NCBI RefSeq assembly: GCF_036226605.1 | Contig: NZ_CP109000.1 | Span: forward strand, 3,654,501 to 3,718,500 | Direction of reading: 5' to 3' | DNA: 64,000 nt | Origin: Streptomyces sp. NBC_00704 | Lineage (GTDB): Bacteria > Actinomycetota > Actinomycetes > Streptomycetales > Streptomycetaceae | Shown: positions 26,492-35,634 of the stretch, piece by piece | How positions within the stretch are numbered: the first letter of the stretch is position 1 | Layout: each line of letters begins with the position of its first letter | Translations under genes and position numbers: made by a program | Notes under the pieces: model-generated | Told to the model about the DNA's origin: nothing | The model's database searches: none | Seen by the model: only the letters and a program-made list of their open reading frames with translations

Positions 26492-27517
26492 TCACCTCTG
26501 CCGTTGCGAGCGCCAGACCAGGAACAGGGCCGACGCCACGGCCGCGCCCCGGATGACCCACGGCCAGGTCGCGGCGACCGCGTCGTGCATGTGCCCCTCC
26601 GCGATGGGCTCGCCCCAGCGGCCCTCGGAGCGCCCCCACAGCCAGACCAGGCCCGACGTGAGCGCGAGCCCCGGCAGCCACACGACCGCCAGTTTCGTCT
26701 CACGGTCGGTCAGCCGGCGCGAGGCGTAGGCGATCAGCCAGCCCAGGAGCAGCGCGAACCAGTTCCCGAGGACGGCGCCGGCGACCAGGCAGCCGGCCGC
26801 GACGAGCAGCAGCGGGTTGCTCCAGCGCCGGGCCCGCGCGCCGGGCGTCCCGAGGAAGGGGAGCCGGCGGCGGCGCGGGCGGGCCGCGCTCTCGCCGTCG
26901 GCCGTCGCGTCGGCGGCGGCCGACGGGGCCGGTTTCCCGGCTGCCTTCCGCTCGGCGGCCTCCTCCTCCTCCTTCTCCGGGTCGCGGCGCGGCGGGGGTT
27001 TGAGCAGGTCCGGGATCTCGACGCCGCCGACGAAGCCGTGCACGTCCTCACCGGGGCCGAAGGGGGTCGGCTCGTGCAGCCACCAGTCGGGCGACTCCCG
27101 GCTGTCGCCCAGTTCGTGGGCGGGCGCGCGGTGCGGCGGCGACGGCGCGTCGGAGGGGGCGGCGGGGGGCGGGGCGCCGGTGCGGGGCCGGGGCACGGCG
27201 CGCCGGATGCCCTTCGGCGGGCGGGGCGTCTCCTCGCGGTCGCGCTGCACGGGCACGGCCGGGGCCGGCGGCTGGGGCAGGCCCGCGCCGGAGCCGGCCG
27301 CGGCGGCGACGATGTCGTCGGGGCTGCCGAGGCGGTCGATGATGCGGCGGACGGCGGCGGGGGAGTCGACGGCGGCCTTGGCGCGACGCCGGTCGATCTC
27401 GTCGCGCAGCTCGGAGACGAGCCGCATCCGGGTGGCCGACGACAACTGCCGCTGCTGCGCGATGTCGCCGACGCGGCTCAGATACTCGTAGACGACTTGG
27501 TCGCTCTCGATCCCCAC
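26492..27517 (-). CDS. HAAS-like cytosolic domain fused to membrane helices
   Basis: A 341-residue protein. Residues 1-70 (VVYEYLSRVGDIAQQRQLSS, SELRDEIDRRR, IIDRLGSPDDIVAAA) resemble the HAAS/DUF1700 helical domain that usually accompanies PadR-like regulators. A long Pro-rich disordered linker follows, then a region with WWLHEPTPFGPGEDVHGFVGG and four predicted membrane helices in the last 120 residues. The start GTG 27517 sits about 160 bp from the divergent helicase-C3 gene. The longer open frame to 28336 is antisense to that gene and is not used. The role is unknown. Confidence 0.75.
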   Translation of the reverse strand: MGIESDQVVYEYLSRVGDIAQQRQLSSATRMRLVSELRDEIDRRRAKAAVDSPAAVRRIIDRLGSPDDIVAAAAGSGAGLPQPPAPAVPVQRDREETPRPPKGIRRAVPRPRTGAPPPAAPSDAPSPPHRAPAHELGDSRESPDWWLHEPTPFGPGEDVHGFVGGVEIPDLLKPPPRRDPEKEEEEAAERKAAGKPAPSAAADATADGESAARPRRRRLPFLGTPGARARRWSNPLLLVAAGCLVAGAVLGNWFALLLGWLIAYASRRLTDRETKLAVVWLPGLALTSGLVWLWGRSEGRWGEPIAEGHMHDAVAATWPWVIRGAAVASALFLVWRSQRQR

Positions 27518-27677
27518 GGGTAAGAAGCTACCGCTTCCGTCCGGGCGCGCCGGGCACCCGGCACGGACGGAAGCCGTCGGTGCGCGGTCCGCGGGGGACA
27601 GCGGCGGGCCGCGCCGAGGACGGGCGCGGGGCCCGGGGGCGCGGCCCGCGGGGGCGGGTACCGCTACCGTGGGCAAG

Positions 27678-30440
27678 ATGAGCACCGCGGACCAACAGGC
27701 CCCCCGGTCCCTCGCGGAAGCGCTCCGCGCCCGGGACGACGCTTCCCTGGCCGCGCTGCTGCGCGCCCGACCCGACCTCGTCACGCCCGTCCCCACGGAC
27801 CTCACGCAGCTCGCCACCCGGGCCGGCACCCGTGCCTCGGTGGTGCGCGCACTGGAGCGGCTCGACGCGTTCGCGCTGCAGACGGCGGAGGCGCTGGCGG
27901 TGGCGGGCGATCCGGCGACCTGGGACGAACTGCTCGGTCTGATGGCGGGCGACGCGCACGACCCGGCCGTCGCCGCCGCGCTCCCGGGCGCCCTGGCCGC
28001 GCTGCGCGAACAGGCGCTGGTGTGGGGCGCGGACGACCGGCTGAGGCTGGTGCGGACGGCCCGTGAGCTGCTCGCGCCGTCGGCGCAGCACCCCTCGCCG
28101 ACGGGGCTCGGGCCGAGCGTGCGCGAGGCGACGGCGGGGATGTCGCCGGGCCGCGTCCAGGAGTTCGTGGTGAACGCCGGGCTGCCGTCCACGCACGATT
28201 CGGTGTCCGCGGTGTCGGCGCTCACGTCGCTGTTCTCGCGTCGGCGGAAGATGGCCGCGCTGCTGGCCAAGGCGCCCGCGGGTTCCCTGGACGTGCTGGA
28301 GCGGCTGGTGTGGGGGCCGCCGTACGGGCAGGTCACGGCGGAGCCGGCGGCGCATCTGCGGTGGCTGCTGGACCGGGGGATGCTGCTGCCGACGGCGCCG
28401 GGGACCGTCGTCCTGCCGCGTGAGGTGGCCCTGCATCTGCGGGCGGGGCGCGCCCACCGGTCGCCGCTGCCGACGCCGCCGGCCGTGCCGCCGCTCGTGA
28501 CGCACCGCCCCGAGGTGGTGGACGCGACGGCGGCCGGTCAGGCGTACACGGCGTTGACGACGGTCGAGGAGTTGCTGAAGGAGTGGGACGAGGGCGGTCC
28601 GGCGGTGCTGCGGGCCGGCGGGCTGAGCGTGCGCGACCTGAAGCGGACGGCCGTCGCGCTGGACGTGTCCGAGCCGGTGGCCGCGTTCTGGGTGGAGCTG
28701 GCGTACGCGGCCGGTCTCCTCGCCTCCGACGGTGAGGCGGACGAGCGGTACGCGGCGACGCCGGAGTACGACGACTGGCTGGAGCGGCCGCCCGCCGAGC
28801 GGTGGGCGCGGCTGGCGGAGGCCTGGCTGACGGCGACCCGGACGTCCGGGGTGGTCGGCGGCCGGGACCTGAAGGAGCGGGCGCTGGCGGCGCTGGGCCC
28901 CGGCCTGGACCGGTCGGCCGCGCCGGAGGTGCGGCGGCGGGTGCTGACGTTGCTGGCCGGGCTGCCGGAGGGCGCGGTGCCGGACGCGGAGGCGGTGCTG
29001 GCCCGCCTGCGCTGGGAGCGCCCGCTGCGCGGGCCACGGCCCCAGGGCGGGGCGGGTCCGCAGGGCGGTGCGGGGCCGCAGGGCCGGCAGAGCGCGCAGA
29101 ACCAGCAGAACCAGCAGGGCGCCGCGGCCTCGCAGGGTTCCCAGGCCACCCAGTCCGCCCAGTCCGCCCTTGGCTCGCACGGCGTGCACGGTGGGCAGGG
29201 CTCGTACGGCTCGTACGGCTCGCACGGCTTTCAGGAGGACGAGGATCTGCGCTCCCGGATCGCCCGCTGGACGCTGACCGAGGCCGAACTGCTGGGCGTG
29301 ACGGGCCGGGGCGCGCTGTCGGCGCACGGCCGGGCCCTGCTGGGGGCGGGCGCGGCGCCGGTCGCGCGACCGGTCGCGGCCGGGGCGGTTCCGGCCGGGC
29401 CGGGTGACAAGCTGCCGGCCCACCACCGTGCCGCCGCCCCCTCCGGCGCGGCCTCCGTGCCGGGCGCGGCCTCCGTGCCGGGACCGGAGCAGGCCGTGGC
29501 CACCGCGGCGGCCGCCCGGCTGCTGGCCCCGCTGCTGCCCGAGCCGCTCGACCACGTGCTGCTCCAGGCGGACCTGACGGCGGTCGCGCCCGGTCCGCTG
29601 CGGCGTCCGCTGGCCGACGTGCTGAACGTCCTGGCGGACGTCGAGTCCAAGGGCGGCGCGACCGTCTACCGCTTCACGCCCGGCTCGGTGCGCCGGGCGC
29701 TGGACGCCGGACGCAGCGCCTCCGACCTGCACGCCTTCCTCGCCGAGCACTCCCGTACGCCGGTGCCGCAGCCCTTGGCGTACCTGATCGACGACGTGGC
29801 GCGCCGGCACGGTCATCTGCGCGTGGGGGCGGCCTCGGCGTATGTGCGCTGCGACGACGAGTCGATGCTGAACGAGATCCTCGCCGACAAGCGGGCCGTC
29901 GCCCTGCGGCTGCGCCGCCTGGCCCCGACGGTGCTCGCCGCCCAGGTGGACCCGGCGGCCCTCCTGGACGGGCTGCGCGCGATGGGGTTCGCGCCGGCGG
30001 CGGAGTCCGCCGAGGGCGACGTCCTGATCACCCGTGCGCACGCCCGTCGCACCCCGCCCCGCACGGCCCCCGAGCCGGTGCCGGACGGCCCGCCGGTGCC
30101 CGACGGCACCCTGTTGACGGCGGCGATCCGCGCGATCCGGGCCGGTGATCTGGCGGCGACGGCACCGCGCAAGCCGGCCGAGGACGCCGCTCCGCTCGGC
30201 CCCGGTCAGCTCCCCCGGACCAGCTCCGCCGAGACCCTCGCCACCATGCAGGCGGCCGTCCTGACCGGGGAGGCGCTGTGGATCGGCTACGTCAACGCGG
30301 AGGGGGCGGCGAGCCAGCGGGTCATCGCGCCGGTCCGGGTGGAGGGCGGCTTCGTGACGGCGTACGACCACACCGCGGACGAGGTGCGCACGTATCCGCT
30401 GCACCGGATCACGGGCGTGGCGGAACTGGCCGACGACTGA
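27678..30440 (+). CDS. Helicase C-terminal-like (Helicase_C_3) and WYL domain protein
   Basis: A 920-residue protein. Residues 1-450 are helical and winged-helix-like. At about 455-525 there is a low-complexity Gln/Ser/Gly/His linker (QNQQNQQG, GSYGSYGSHG). Residues about 615-770 hold the Helicase_C_3 domain (LLQADLTAVAPGPL, RRPLADVLNVLADVESKGG) also found at the N-terminus of actinobacterial XPB helicases. A WYL-like domain is at the end (GEALWIGYVNAEGAASQRVI, AYDHTADEVRTYPLHRI). There are no Walker motifs, so it is not itself a helicase. It lies on the same strand as, and originally close to, the XPB gene. Confidence 0.82.
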   Translation: MSTADQQAPRSLAEALRARDDASLAALLRARPDLVTPVPTDLTQLATRAGTRASVVRALERLDAFALQTAEALAVAGDPATWDELLGLMAGDAHDPAVAAALPGALAALREQALVWGADDRLRLVRTARELLAPSAQHPSPTGLGPSVREATAGMSPGRVQEFVVNAGLPSTHDSVSAVSALTSLFSRRRKMAALLAKAPAGSLDVLERLVWGPPYGQVTAEPAAHLRWLLDRGMLLPTAPGTVVLPREVALHLRAGRAHRSPLPTPPAVPPLVTHRPEVVDATAAGQAYTALTTVEELLKEWDEGGPAVLRAGGLSVRDLKRTAVALDVSEPVAAFWVELAYAAGLLASDGEADERYAATPEYDDWLERPPAERWARLAEAWLTATRTSGVVGGRDLKERALAALGPGLDRSAAPEVRRRVLTLLAGLPEGAVPDAEAVLARLRWERPLRGPRPQGGAGPQGGAGPQGRQSAQNQQNQQGAAASQGSQATQSAQSALGSHGVHGGQGSYGSYGSHGFQEDEDLRSRIARWTLTEAELLGVTGRGALSAHGRALLGAGAAPVARPVAAGAVPAGPGDKLPAHHRAAAPSGAASVPGAASVPGPEQAVATAAAARLLAPLLPEPLDHVLLQADLTAVAPGPLRRPLADVLNVLADVESKGGATVYRFTPGSVRRALDAGRSASDLHAFLAEHSRTPVPQPLAYLIDDVARRHGHLRVGAASAYVRCDDESMLNEILADKRAVALRLRRLAPTVLAAQVDPAALLDGLRAMGFAPAAESAEGDVLITRAHARRTPPRTAPEPVPDGPPVPDGTLLTAAIRAIRAGDLAATAPRKPAEDAAPLGPGQLPRTSSAETLATMQAAVLTGEALWIGYVNAEGAASQRVIAPVRVEGGFVTAYDHTADEVRTYPLHRITGVAELADD

Positions 30441-30515
30441 CGGGCCACGGGCCACGGGCCACGGGTGACGGCCGACGGCCGACGGCGACCGCCGCCGCGG
30501 CCGCCCCGCCCGCCC

Positions 30516-31070
30516 TCAGCACTCCCCCACCGAGGCGTCCGCGGGGAGGCCGAAGTGGGTGCGGGCCTCGGTCTCCAGTTCGGCGGGGGACATCGGGTCC
30601 CGCGGGGCGGACCGGGTGAAGAGGCCGAAGCGGGACGCGCTCCAGCGCCCGCCGTCCGCGCCCTGCGGCGGCTCCTCCCGGCCGACGACGCGGAAGCCGC
30701 CGTCGGCCGAGTCGTCCCGTCGCAGCCGCACGACCTGCGGGCGCCGGCCGGCGGAGCACTCCACGAGGGCGTCGTCGCGCAGGCCGTACCGCACGCACAG
30801 CGCGTCGACGCCGGCCCGTATCTCGCCGCCGTGCTCCTCCAGTGCGAGCGCCCGCGCACGGCAGAACCAGCGGGCGTCGCGGACGGACGCGCCGCCGGCC
30901 GGGCCGCCGCTCCCCGGCTCCGCGGCGAGGCGGGCCTCGATCACCGGCCGCACCTCGGCCCACAGGGCCTCGTCGACGTGGGCCGGCCACATCACCCACG
31001 TGCCCGTGGCCGCCAGGACGGCCGCTGCTCCGACGCCGACCGCGCCCCTGCGGAACGACAGGACCGACAT
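30516..31070 (-). CDS. Secreted or membrane-anchored protein of unknown function
   Basis: A 184-residue protein with an N-terminal hydrophobic segment (GAVGVGAAAVLAATGTWVMW, residues 9-28) and an exported domain with three cysteines (FCRAR, LCVRYG, VECSAG) plus a terminal Cys. The SD AGGAG precedes ATG 31070. It is divergent from the original start of the XPB helicase gene (31264). No family is recognised. Confidence 0.72.
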   Translation of the reverse strand: MSVLSFRRGAVGVGAAAVLAATGTWVMWPAHVDEALWAEVRPVIEARLAAEPGSGGPAGGASVRDARWFCRARALALEEHGGEIRAGVDALCVRYGLRDDALVECSAGRRPQVVRLRRDDSADGGFRVVGREEPPQGADGGRWSASRFGLFTRSAPRDPMSPAELETEARTHFGLPADASVGEC

Positions 31071-31263
31071 ACCGTGAACTCCTCACCGCGTCGCGCCCGT
31101 CGCGCTGCTCTCCCGGTCAGACACCCGGAGGGGGCGCGGGGTTGCCCGCCGCCGACGGGCTCCGCGGGACTGCGCGGCGGGCCGCGGGCCGCCGTCCGGG
31201 CACGTCGTACGGCACACTGGAGGTTTGGCCCGTGCGGAAGGGCCGCGCGAAGGGATGGCGTAC

Positions 31264-31320
31264 GTGAACGGACCGCTGATCGTCCATACGATCAAGGGCG
31301 ATGCACACACTAACGGATAG
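31264..31320 (+). pseudogene. 5' stub of the XPB helicase gene left of the integrated element
   Basis: GTG AAC GGA CCG CTG ATC GTC CA encodes VNGPLIV, the usual start of streptomycete XPB helicases, preceded by AAGGGA as SD. The match ends at the 8-bp core ATCGTCCA (31279-31286), after which element DNA encodes HTIKGDAHTNG and TAG. Joined to the DNA after the right core (49577) it restores VNGPLIVQSDKTLLLEVD. The host promoter remains on this side, so an 18-codon peptide may still be made. Confidence 0.85.
31279..31286. other. attL core
   Basis: ATCGTCCA, flanked on the left by host XPB codons (AACGGACCGCTG) and on the right by element DNA (TACGATCAAGGGCG). It is identical to the core at 49569-49576. 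Serine integrases exchange DNA within such short cores. Confidence 0.82.
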
Positions 31321-31377
31321 ATCCGAGCTGTGGAGTGGCTTGCCTGATCAGTGCGGCCCGCTCCGCTCACCGCGCGC

Positions 31378-31398
31378 GGCCCGGCCCCCGGCCGGGCC
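31378..31398. terminator. Possible hairpin terminator just inside the left end
   Basis: GGCCCGG and CCGGGCC (7 bp) around a 7-nt C/G loop. It could stop transcription from the host XPB promoter entering the element. The rest of 31321-31526 holds no gene. Confidence 0.4.
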
Positions 31399-31526
31399 TG
31401 CGCTCCTGTCTCCGCCCCGCTCCAGCCCGGCCGGCGCCCGGGCCGCCACCTGCAGGAGCGCTCATACATGGCATCAGACCTCTAGAACTCACGTGATCGA
31501 AGTGCTCTACTTCTAATTTCCCCACG

Positions 31527-34500
31527 TCAGCCCAGCAGTTCACCGGAATCTTGCCCGGTGGGTCGAGGGTTCAGCATCCGCCGTTGCCGTTGATCACGAA
31601 GCTCCCGGCCGATTCGCGCCCTGACCTCTTCGCGCACAGCGTTGTTCGGAAAGGATCGCATGGTGACTAGGCAGGAGGAAATCAAGCCCTCCAGGTCTCG
31701 TTGACGACCAGGCTGGGTTGAGGGATCCATGTAAGCAGACGTGGCAAAAAATCGGATTGACTCTTGCACCGATTTCCTCTCGCCGTGCATTCGCAGAACC
31801 ATCTTTGCATACTCAACCCACTCGGAATGGCCAATCTGCTGAGCCAGCATAACTCCCATGAGCGCCCGCCCGGGGTCAGCGATAAAGGACTCGGACTTCA
31901 TGGCTTCTGAGACGCTCTGCGAGAGCCTAGAGTTTGCCATTGAATCAGCAATGCCAGCCCACATCGCCAGAATCGGCGTCAACACCATAATGCGCTCAAC
32001 GACTTCGCCAACGTCTGCGTCAGAAGCAGTCGAAGCACGCACGACACTCTCGACTACTTCCGAGGAAGCAAAAAACTCCTCTATGCTTCCGGAAATTATA
32101 GCGGCAAAATTCGCCCTACCCTCTAGAGCATCCTGGAGAACATTGTTCTTGAGCGGGATATCCTGCACGAGTTCACTGTTCCGCAGAACAGAAGACATAA
32201 GTTCTAGAGATTCCACAAAGTCAAGGAATTTATCCCTTTGTCGAATTATGTCCTCATCTTCATCCTCGACAGCAAAGAGCGCATCCATTTGGTCGAGCAT
32301 ATCCTCGAATTCACGCCGAGATTCCTCGGGTTCCGCCTCTGGGGTAGTCGTTTCTGAGGGGAGAACCTTTCTCAAGAGTGCGGCGGTGTCGTCGTCACCA
32401 CCCCAGCCCTCCTTCAGCGCTGTTCTTGCGAATAGGTCGGCGCCTTCAAGACCCAAGTCTTCCCGACATTTTTTGTAAAGGAGCCACACATGACGCAGTA
32501 GTTCTCTGTCGCTTCTTCTAAGAGCCGCGACGTGACGAATTATGGGGGCAAACGAGAGTGCGTCGGAAAGCACAAACTCTCGAAGTTCTGCCGAATCTTG
32601 GACCCCTTGCGCGGCCAAGAGATACATAAACATATGGTGTCGAAAAGATACCACCTGGTTGCGCTCCACGAGGACGCGTCGCGCTACGAGAGATTTAATC
32701 ACCTCACCTGGAGGTTCGGACCATCCGACCGCCTGAAAGTAGTCAAGGAGGAAGCGCTCTACTTCTACTCGAGGCAAACGCCGAATATTATCTCTGATAA
32801 ATTTCTCAGCCAACGAGGAAAGGATGTGTTGCCGTTGCCGGTAATCAAGCGAGTGATCGCGTTCTTCGGCCTCCTCTCCGCGTCCCAAAAGCATTCCAAG
32901 ATAAGATTCCAGAACGGCTGTATCATTTTCCCCATGCGAGAGGGAACTGCCTGCTGCGACGATAGATACAAGAGCAGAAATAATCGCGGGAGTGCGAGGC
33001 AGGCGTTCGCGCTTCAGTAGCGCCAAAACTGCCGTCACAACTTCGTCTTCGCGGTCTGCACCCGTCAACGCTACAAGGCTCCTGATCTCTCTCCGCCCAA
33101 AAGAACCCAAGTAGCGCGTAAACGGGGCAATACCCTCGTTATGCAGCATTTCCGTGATGTGGGTCTCGTCATCCCGGCCGCACCCAATAACGAAAGTGTG
33201 GTCTGGCTGCGTTCGGATAAATTCTGCAACGCGTTGCATCTTCCGCGTACGCGCGATATCGGTGACGTCAACAGCAATAGCCAGCTTCGGAAGGGCATCT
33301 TTAGGTCCAGCGGGTATTCCGGCAAGAGCCAGCTCTTTGCGTAGCGCGTTGGTTACAGGATCCTTGCCGGGACCCAAATCATCCCGATCGATGCAAACTG
33401 GTGCCAATGTAGGATCAAGCACATACGCCTGGTACGTAAGCCATTGGAGCGCACTCGTGAGTCCGCTTGAGGCTTCGCCCACCAGGATGAAGAGTCTTTC
33501 GGTTCCGAGATGCTCCCGGATGTCGTCCCGCTCAATCGCGGTTCCACCATCTTCCGGGTCATTAGCTGAGAGGTACTGCTCCAGTGGCAAAGGAAGGAGA
33601 GCCGGAGGCACTAGAACATCGTTGATGTCAGCATCTACTGGAAGGTCAACGGTGAGGATGCTGCGTTCTTTGACAGCATCCAGCAGCACCGATGCGGCCA
33701 AATCCGGGGCTTTGGTGGTGATTGCCTCCGCACCATTCGATTCTCGCGGCGCCTCAAAACTGAAATCAATTACACCGCCCGGGGCAATATTCACTGCCAT
33801 GTCGAAGTCGTCGCGCATGTCAAAGTAGGTGCGCATGCTCACGCGTCCGCCAGACAGATCTGGCGCAACATCGATTATCGAATACGAATTCATGTATTCG
33901 CGCGAGTTATAAAGCGATCCTGCCGCGCTGTGAACTATTCCGCCAAATGAACCTTGTATTGCGCGAGGTTCATTAACATGGGTATGGCCGGTGCATAGGA
34001 TCCCAAATCCCCGATTGAGTTCCCTTTTAGCATCACCCTGATCGAACTCTGCTAGCCAATTAATAGGATGGTGCATGACGGCGATACGGATATCTGCAGA
34101 GGCTGCTGCGTCTGCTGCCATAGAAAGTTGTCGATCGCCCACAATCAAGTGCGCTCGATCTGCGTCATCGCCAGCACCCGTCGCTCGCCATGCCGAATTC
34201 AGCGTTACTACTGAAACAGACTTGCCTTGAACCGTAAAACGATGAATTGCTGCCAGCTTAGAAATGCTCTCTACGGAGGTGCCTGCGTAGTATTCCTGAT
34301 GGAATCTACTCCACGGAGACATTCTATCGATCGCCCGCTCAAGCTGAATATCATTGTCTAGTATCTTGTTGACTGAACTCCGATCAATAAGACGTGTTCG
34401 CATTCCTTCTTCTGCATACTCGTCGATACGAGAGATATCGACATCATGGTTACCGGGAGCGAGGATCATACGAGTTCGGTCGAGTTTGAGCATTTCCTGT

Positions 34501-34703
34501 ATGGGGTCAAGCAAGTGACTCTGCGCAAAATTGAATTGGTCTGGCTGCGCGCTGAAAGCAATGTCTCCGCTGAGGATAACGGCGTCAATGTTCGCGGACG
34601 CATGCTGCTCCTGAAGGTCACGCAAAAATGCGCTCACGATCTTCTGCTGGTCCATCTGCCAGGCAGAACGAATGTGGAGATCGCTGATGTGGAGTATGCG
34701 CAT
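31527..34703 (-). CDS. Metallophosphoesterase-STAND-like NTPase fusion, putative defence protein
   Basis: A 1058-residue two-part protein. Residues 1-320 are a calcineurin-like phosphoesterase with every metal motif: ISDLH (Asp8, His10), SGD (Asp47), GNHD (84-87), MHH (211-212) and GHTH (239-242). A predicted NTPase follows. The P-loop reads GEASSGLTS (409-417), so Leu415 replaces the invariant Lys. A Walker-B-like LAIAVDVTDI lies at 474-483, and VIGCGR then resembles the STAND sensor strand. The C-terminal 500 residues are helical, with an acidic stretch (VEDEDEDIIRQ). Base and codon usage (AGA, AAT, ATT) differ sharply from the host. It is divergent from the SLATT gene. A phage-sensing nuclease or nucleotidase role is inference. 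Confidence 0.82.
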   Translation of the reverse strand: MRILHISDLHIRSAWQMDQQKIVSAFLRDLQEQHASANIDAVILSGDIAFSAQPDQFNFAQSHLLDPIQEMLKLDRTRMILAPGNHDVDISRIDEYAEEGMRTRLIDRSSVNKILDNDIQLERAIDRMSPWSRFHQEYYAGTSVESISKLAAIHRFTVQGKSVSVVTLNSAWRATGAGDDADRAHLIVGDRQLSMAADAAASADIRIAVMHHPINWLAEFDQGDAKRELNRGFGILCTGHTHVNEPRAIQGSFGGIVHSAAGSLYNSREYMNSYSIIDVAPDLSGGRVSMRTYFDMRDDFDMAVNIAPGGVIDFSFEAPRESNGAEAITTKAPDLAASVLLDAVKERSILTVDLPVDADINDVLVPPALLPLPLEQYLSANDPEDGGTAIERDDIREHLGTERLFILVGEASSGLTSALQWLTYQAYVLDPTLAPVCIDRDDLGPGKDPVTNALRKELALAGIPAGPKDALPKLAIAVDVTDIARTRKMQRVAEFIRTQPDHTFVIGCGRDDETHITEMLHNEGIAPFTRYLGSFGRREIRSLVALTGADREDEVVTAVLALLKRERLPRTPAIISALVSIVAAGSSLSHGENDTAVLESYLGMLLGRGEEAEERDHSLDYRQRQHILSSLAEKFIRDNIRRLPRVEVERFLLDYFQAVGWSEPPGEVIKSLVARRVLVERNQVVSFRHHMFMYLLAAQGVQDSAELREFVLSDALSFAPIIRHVAALRRSDRELLRHVWLLYKKCREDLGLEGADLFARTALKEGWGGDDDTAALLRKVLPSETTTPEAEPEESRREFEDMLDQMDALFAVEDEDEDIIRQRDKFLDFVESLELMSSVLRNSELVQDIPLKNNVLQDALEGRANFAAIISGSIEEFFASSEVVESVVRASTASDADVGEVVERIMVLTPILAMWAGIADSMANSRLSQSVSEAMKSESFIADPGRALMGVMLAQQIGHSEWVEYAKMVLRMHGERKSVQESIRFFATSAYMDPSTQPGRQRDLEGLISSCLVTMRSFPNNAVREEVRARIGRELRDQRQRRMLNPRPTGQDSGELLG

Positions 34704-35010
34704 ACCCTCATCCCAATTCTTTTAAATGGCATAGTAATTCAGGTGAGTAGCCCTCGCGGCAATTCTACGCTCGATCCGGTTGGTGCGAGGTGGGTACCGG
34801 AAAATTCTTGAACTACTCTCTCGCCGGCCGTAACGCTCTAGCTGCCATAGAGCACAAGGCCGCATGCTCGGCATAGCCGATTATTCTATCACATAATTGG
34901 ACTTATCGCCTTTTGATGTTGCCTTACCCTCCCTGCCACAAAGCCGCGGTCGAGCTACGATGGACTTCTGCAGGGGAAGCTATTACAAGCTAAATCTCAG
35001 GAGGTTGACA
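34704..35010. promoter_or_regulatory. Divergent promoter region of the defence-like pair
   Basis: A 307-bp AT-richer stretch between the MPE-STAND and SLATT genes. Both promoters must lie here. I see no clear palindrome or confident -35/-10 pair. The ORFs crossing it (34446-34811 and the 5' extension from 34897) lack SD support. Confidence 0.5.
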
Positions 35011-35634
35011 GTGTGGTCGCGGCGAATCCCTGACATTAGCTGCTCGAAAATTATCAGCCTTCCGCCGCCCTTGAACTCGCGAATGGCAATAGTGCAAGAA
35101 ACTTTTACGGTTGTTGAAAGTTACTTGATTGATACCTCTAGATGGTATCTGGAAAGGCGCATTTCACCCTCTCGCAAATCCAAATTCTTGCGGGCCCTAG
35201 GGGCGATTTCTATAATCGTTGGAGCAGTATTGCCTTTGTTGCACTCGGTAGCTCCGGATTCTGTCGAAGCGCAATGGGGGTTTGTTTTCTTGGCGCTCGG
35301 TGGAGGAGCAGTTCTATTCGACCGACTTTTCGGTTACTCGGCCTCTTGGACCCGGTACGTGAAGGCTGGAATTTTCTTGCAGAACGCTTTGGCCGATGCG
35401 CAAATACAATTTACAAAGATCTATGTTTCCATGGATCCGGAATCCCCTACAGATCAAGACATAGAATCTCTGCTCCTGGTGATTTCTACGCTTCGAAGAC
35501 TGGCTAGCAAAGTCGTTGAAGATGAGACCCAATCATGGACTGGCTACATCTCGGAAAGTGTAGAAGAGCTTACGCGATCCACGAATAAGGGATCTTCCAT
35601 CGCCTTGCATTCCAATAACGATAGGAGAATTTAG
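35011..35634 (+). CDS. SLATT-type two-TM effector protein
   Basis: A 207-residue protein with a SLATT-like pattern. A helix (ESYLIDTSRWYLERRISPSR, about 36-55) comes before two closely spaced membrane helices (about 62-79 and 88-106, the second ending GGGAVLFDRLFGYSASW). A long cytosolic helical tail follows (FLQNALADAQIQFTKIYV onwards). SLATT domains are predicted pore-forming effectors of nucleotide-triggered conflict systems. I chose GTG 35011 since AGGAGG lies 6 nt upstream; ATG 35083 is an alternative. Low GC and the divergent position pair it with the MPE-STAND gene. Confidence 0.72.
   Translation: MWSRRIPDISCSKIISLPPPLNSRMAIVQETFTVVESYLIDTSRWYLERRISPSRKSKFLRALGAISIIVGAVLPLLHSVAPDSVEAQWGFVFLALGGGAVLFDRLFGYSASWTRYVKAGIFLQNALADAQIQFTKIYVSMDPESPTDQDIESLLLVISTLRRLASKVVEDETQSWTGYISESVEELTRSTNKGSSIALHSNNDRRI

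Noticed and set aside
27528..30455. 975-codon minus-strand ORF opposite the helicase-C3 gene
   Set aside because: Arg/Gly/Pro-rich shadow with no recognisable domain; the plus strand carries the Helicase_C_3 and WYL blocks.
31264..31320. tRNA-type attachment site at the left element border
   Set aside because: No cloverleaf or 3' tRNA end is found at either border. The duplicated core lies in XPB codons and the integrase is of the serine type.
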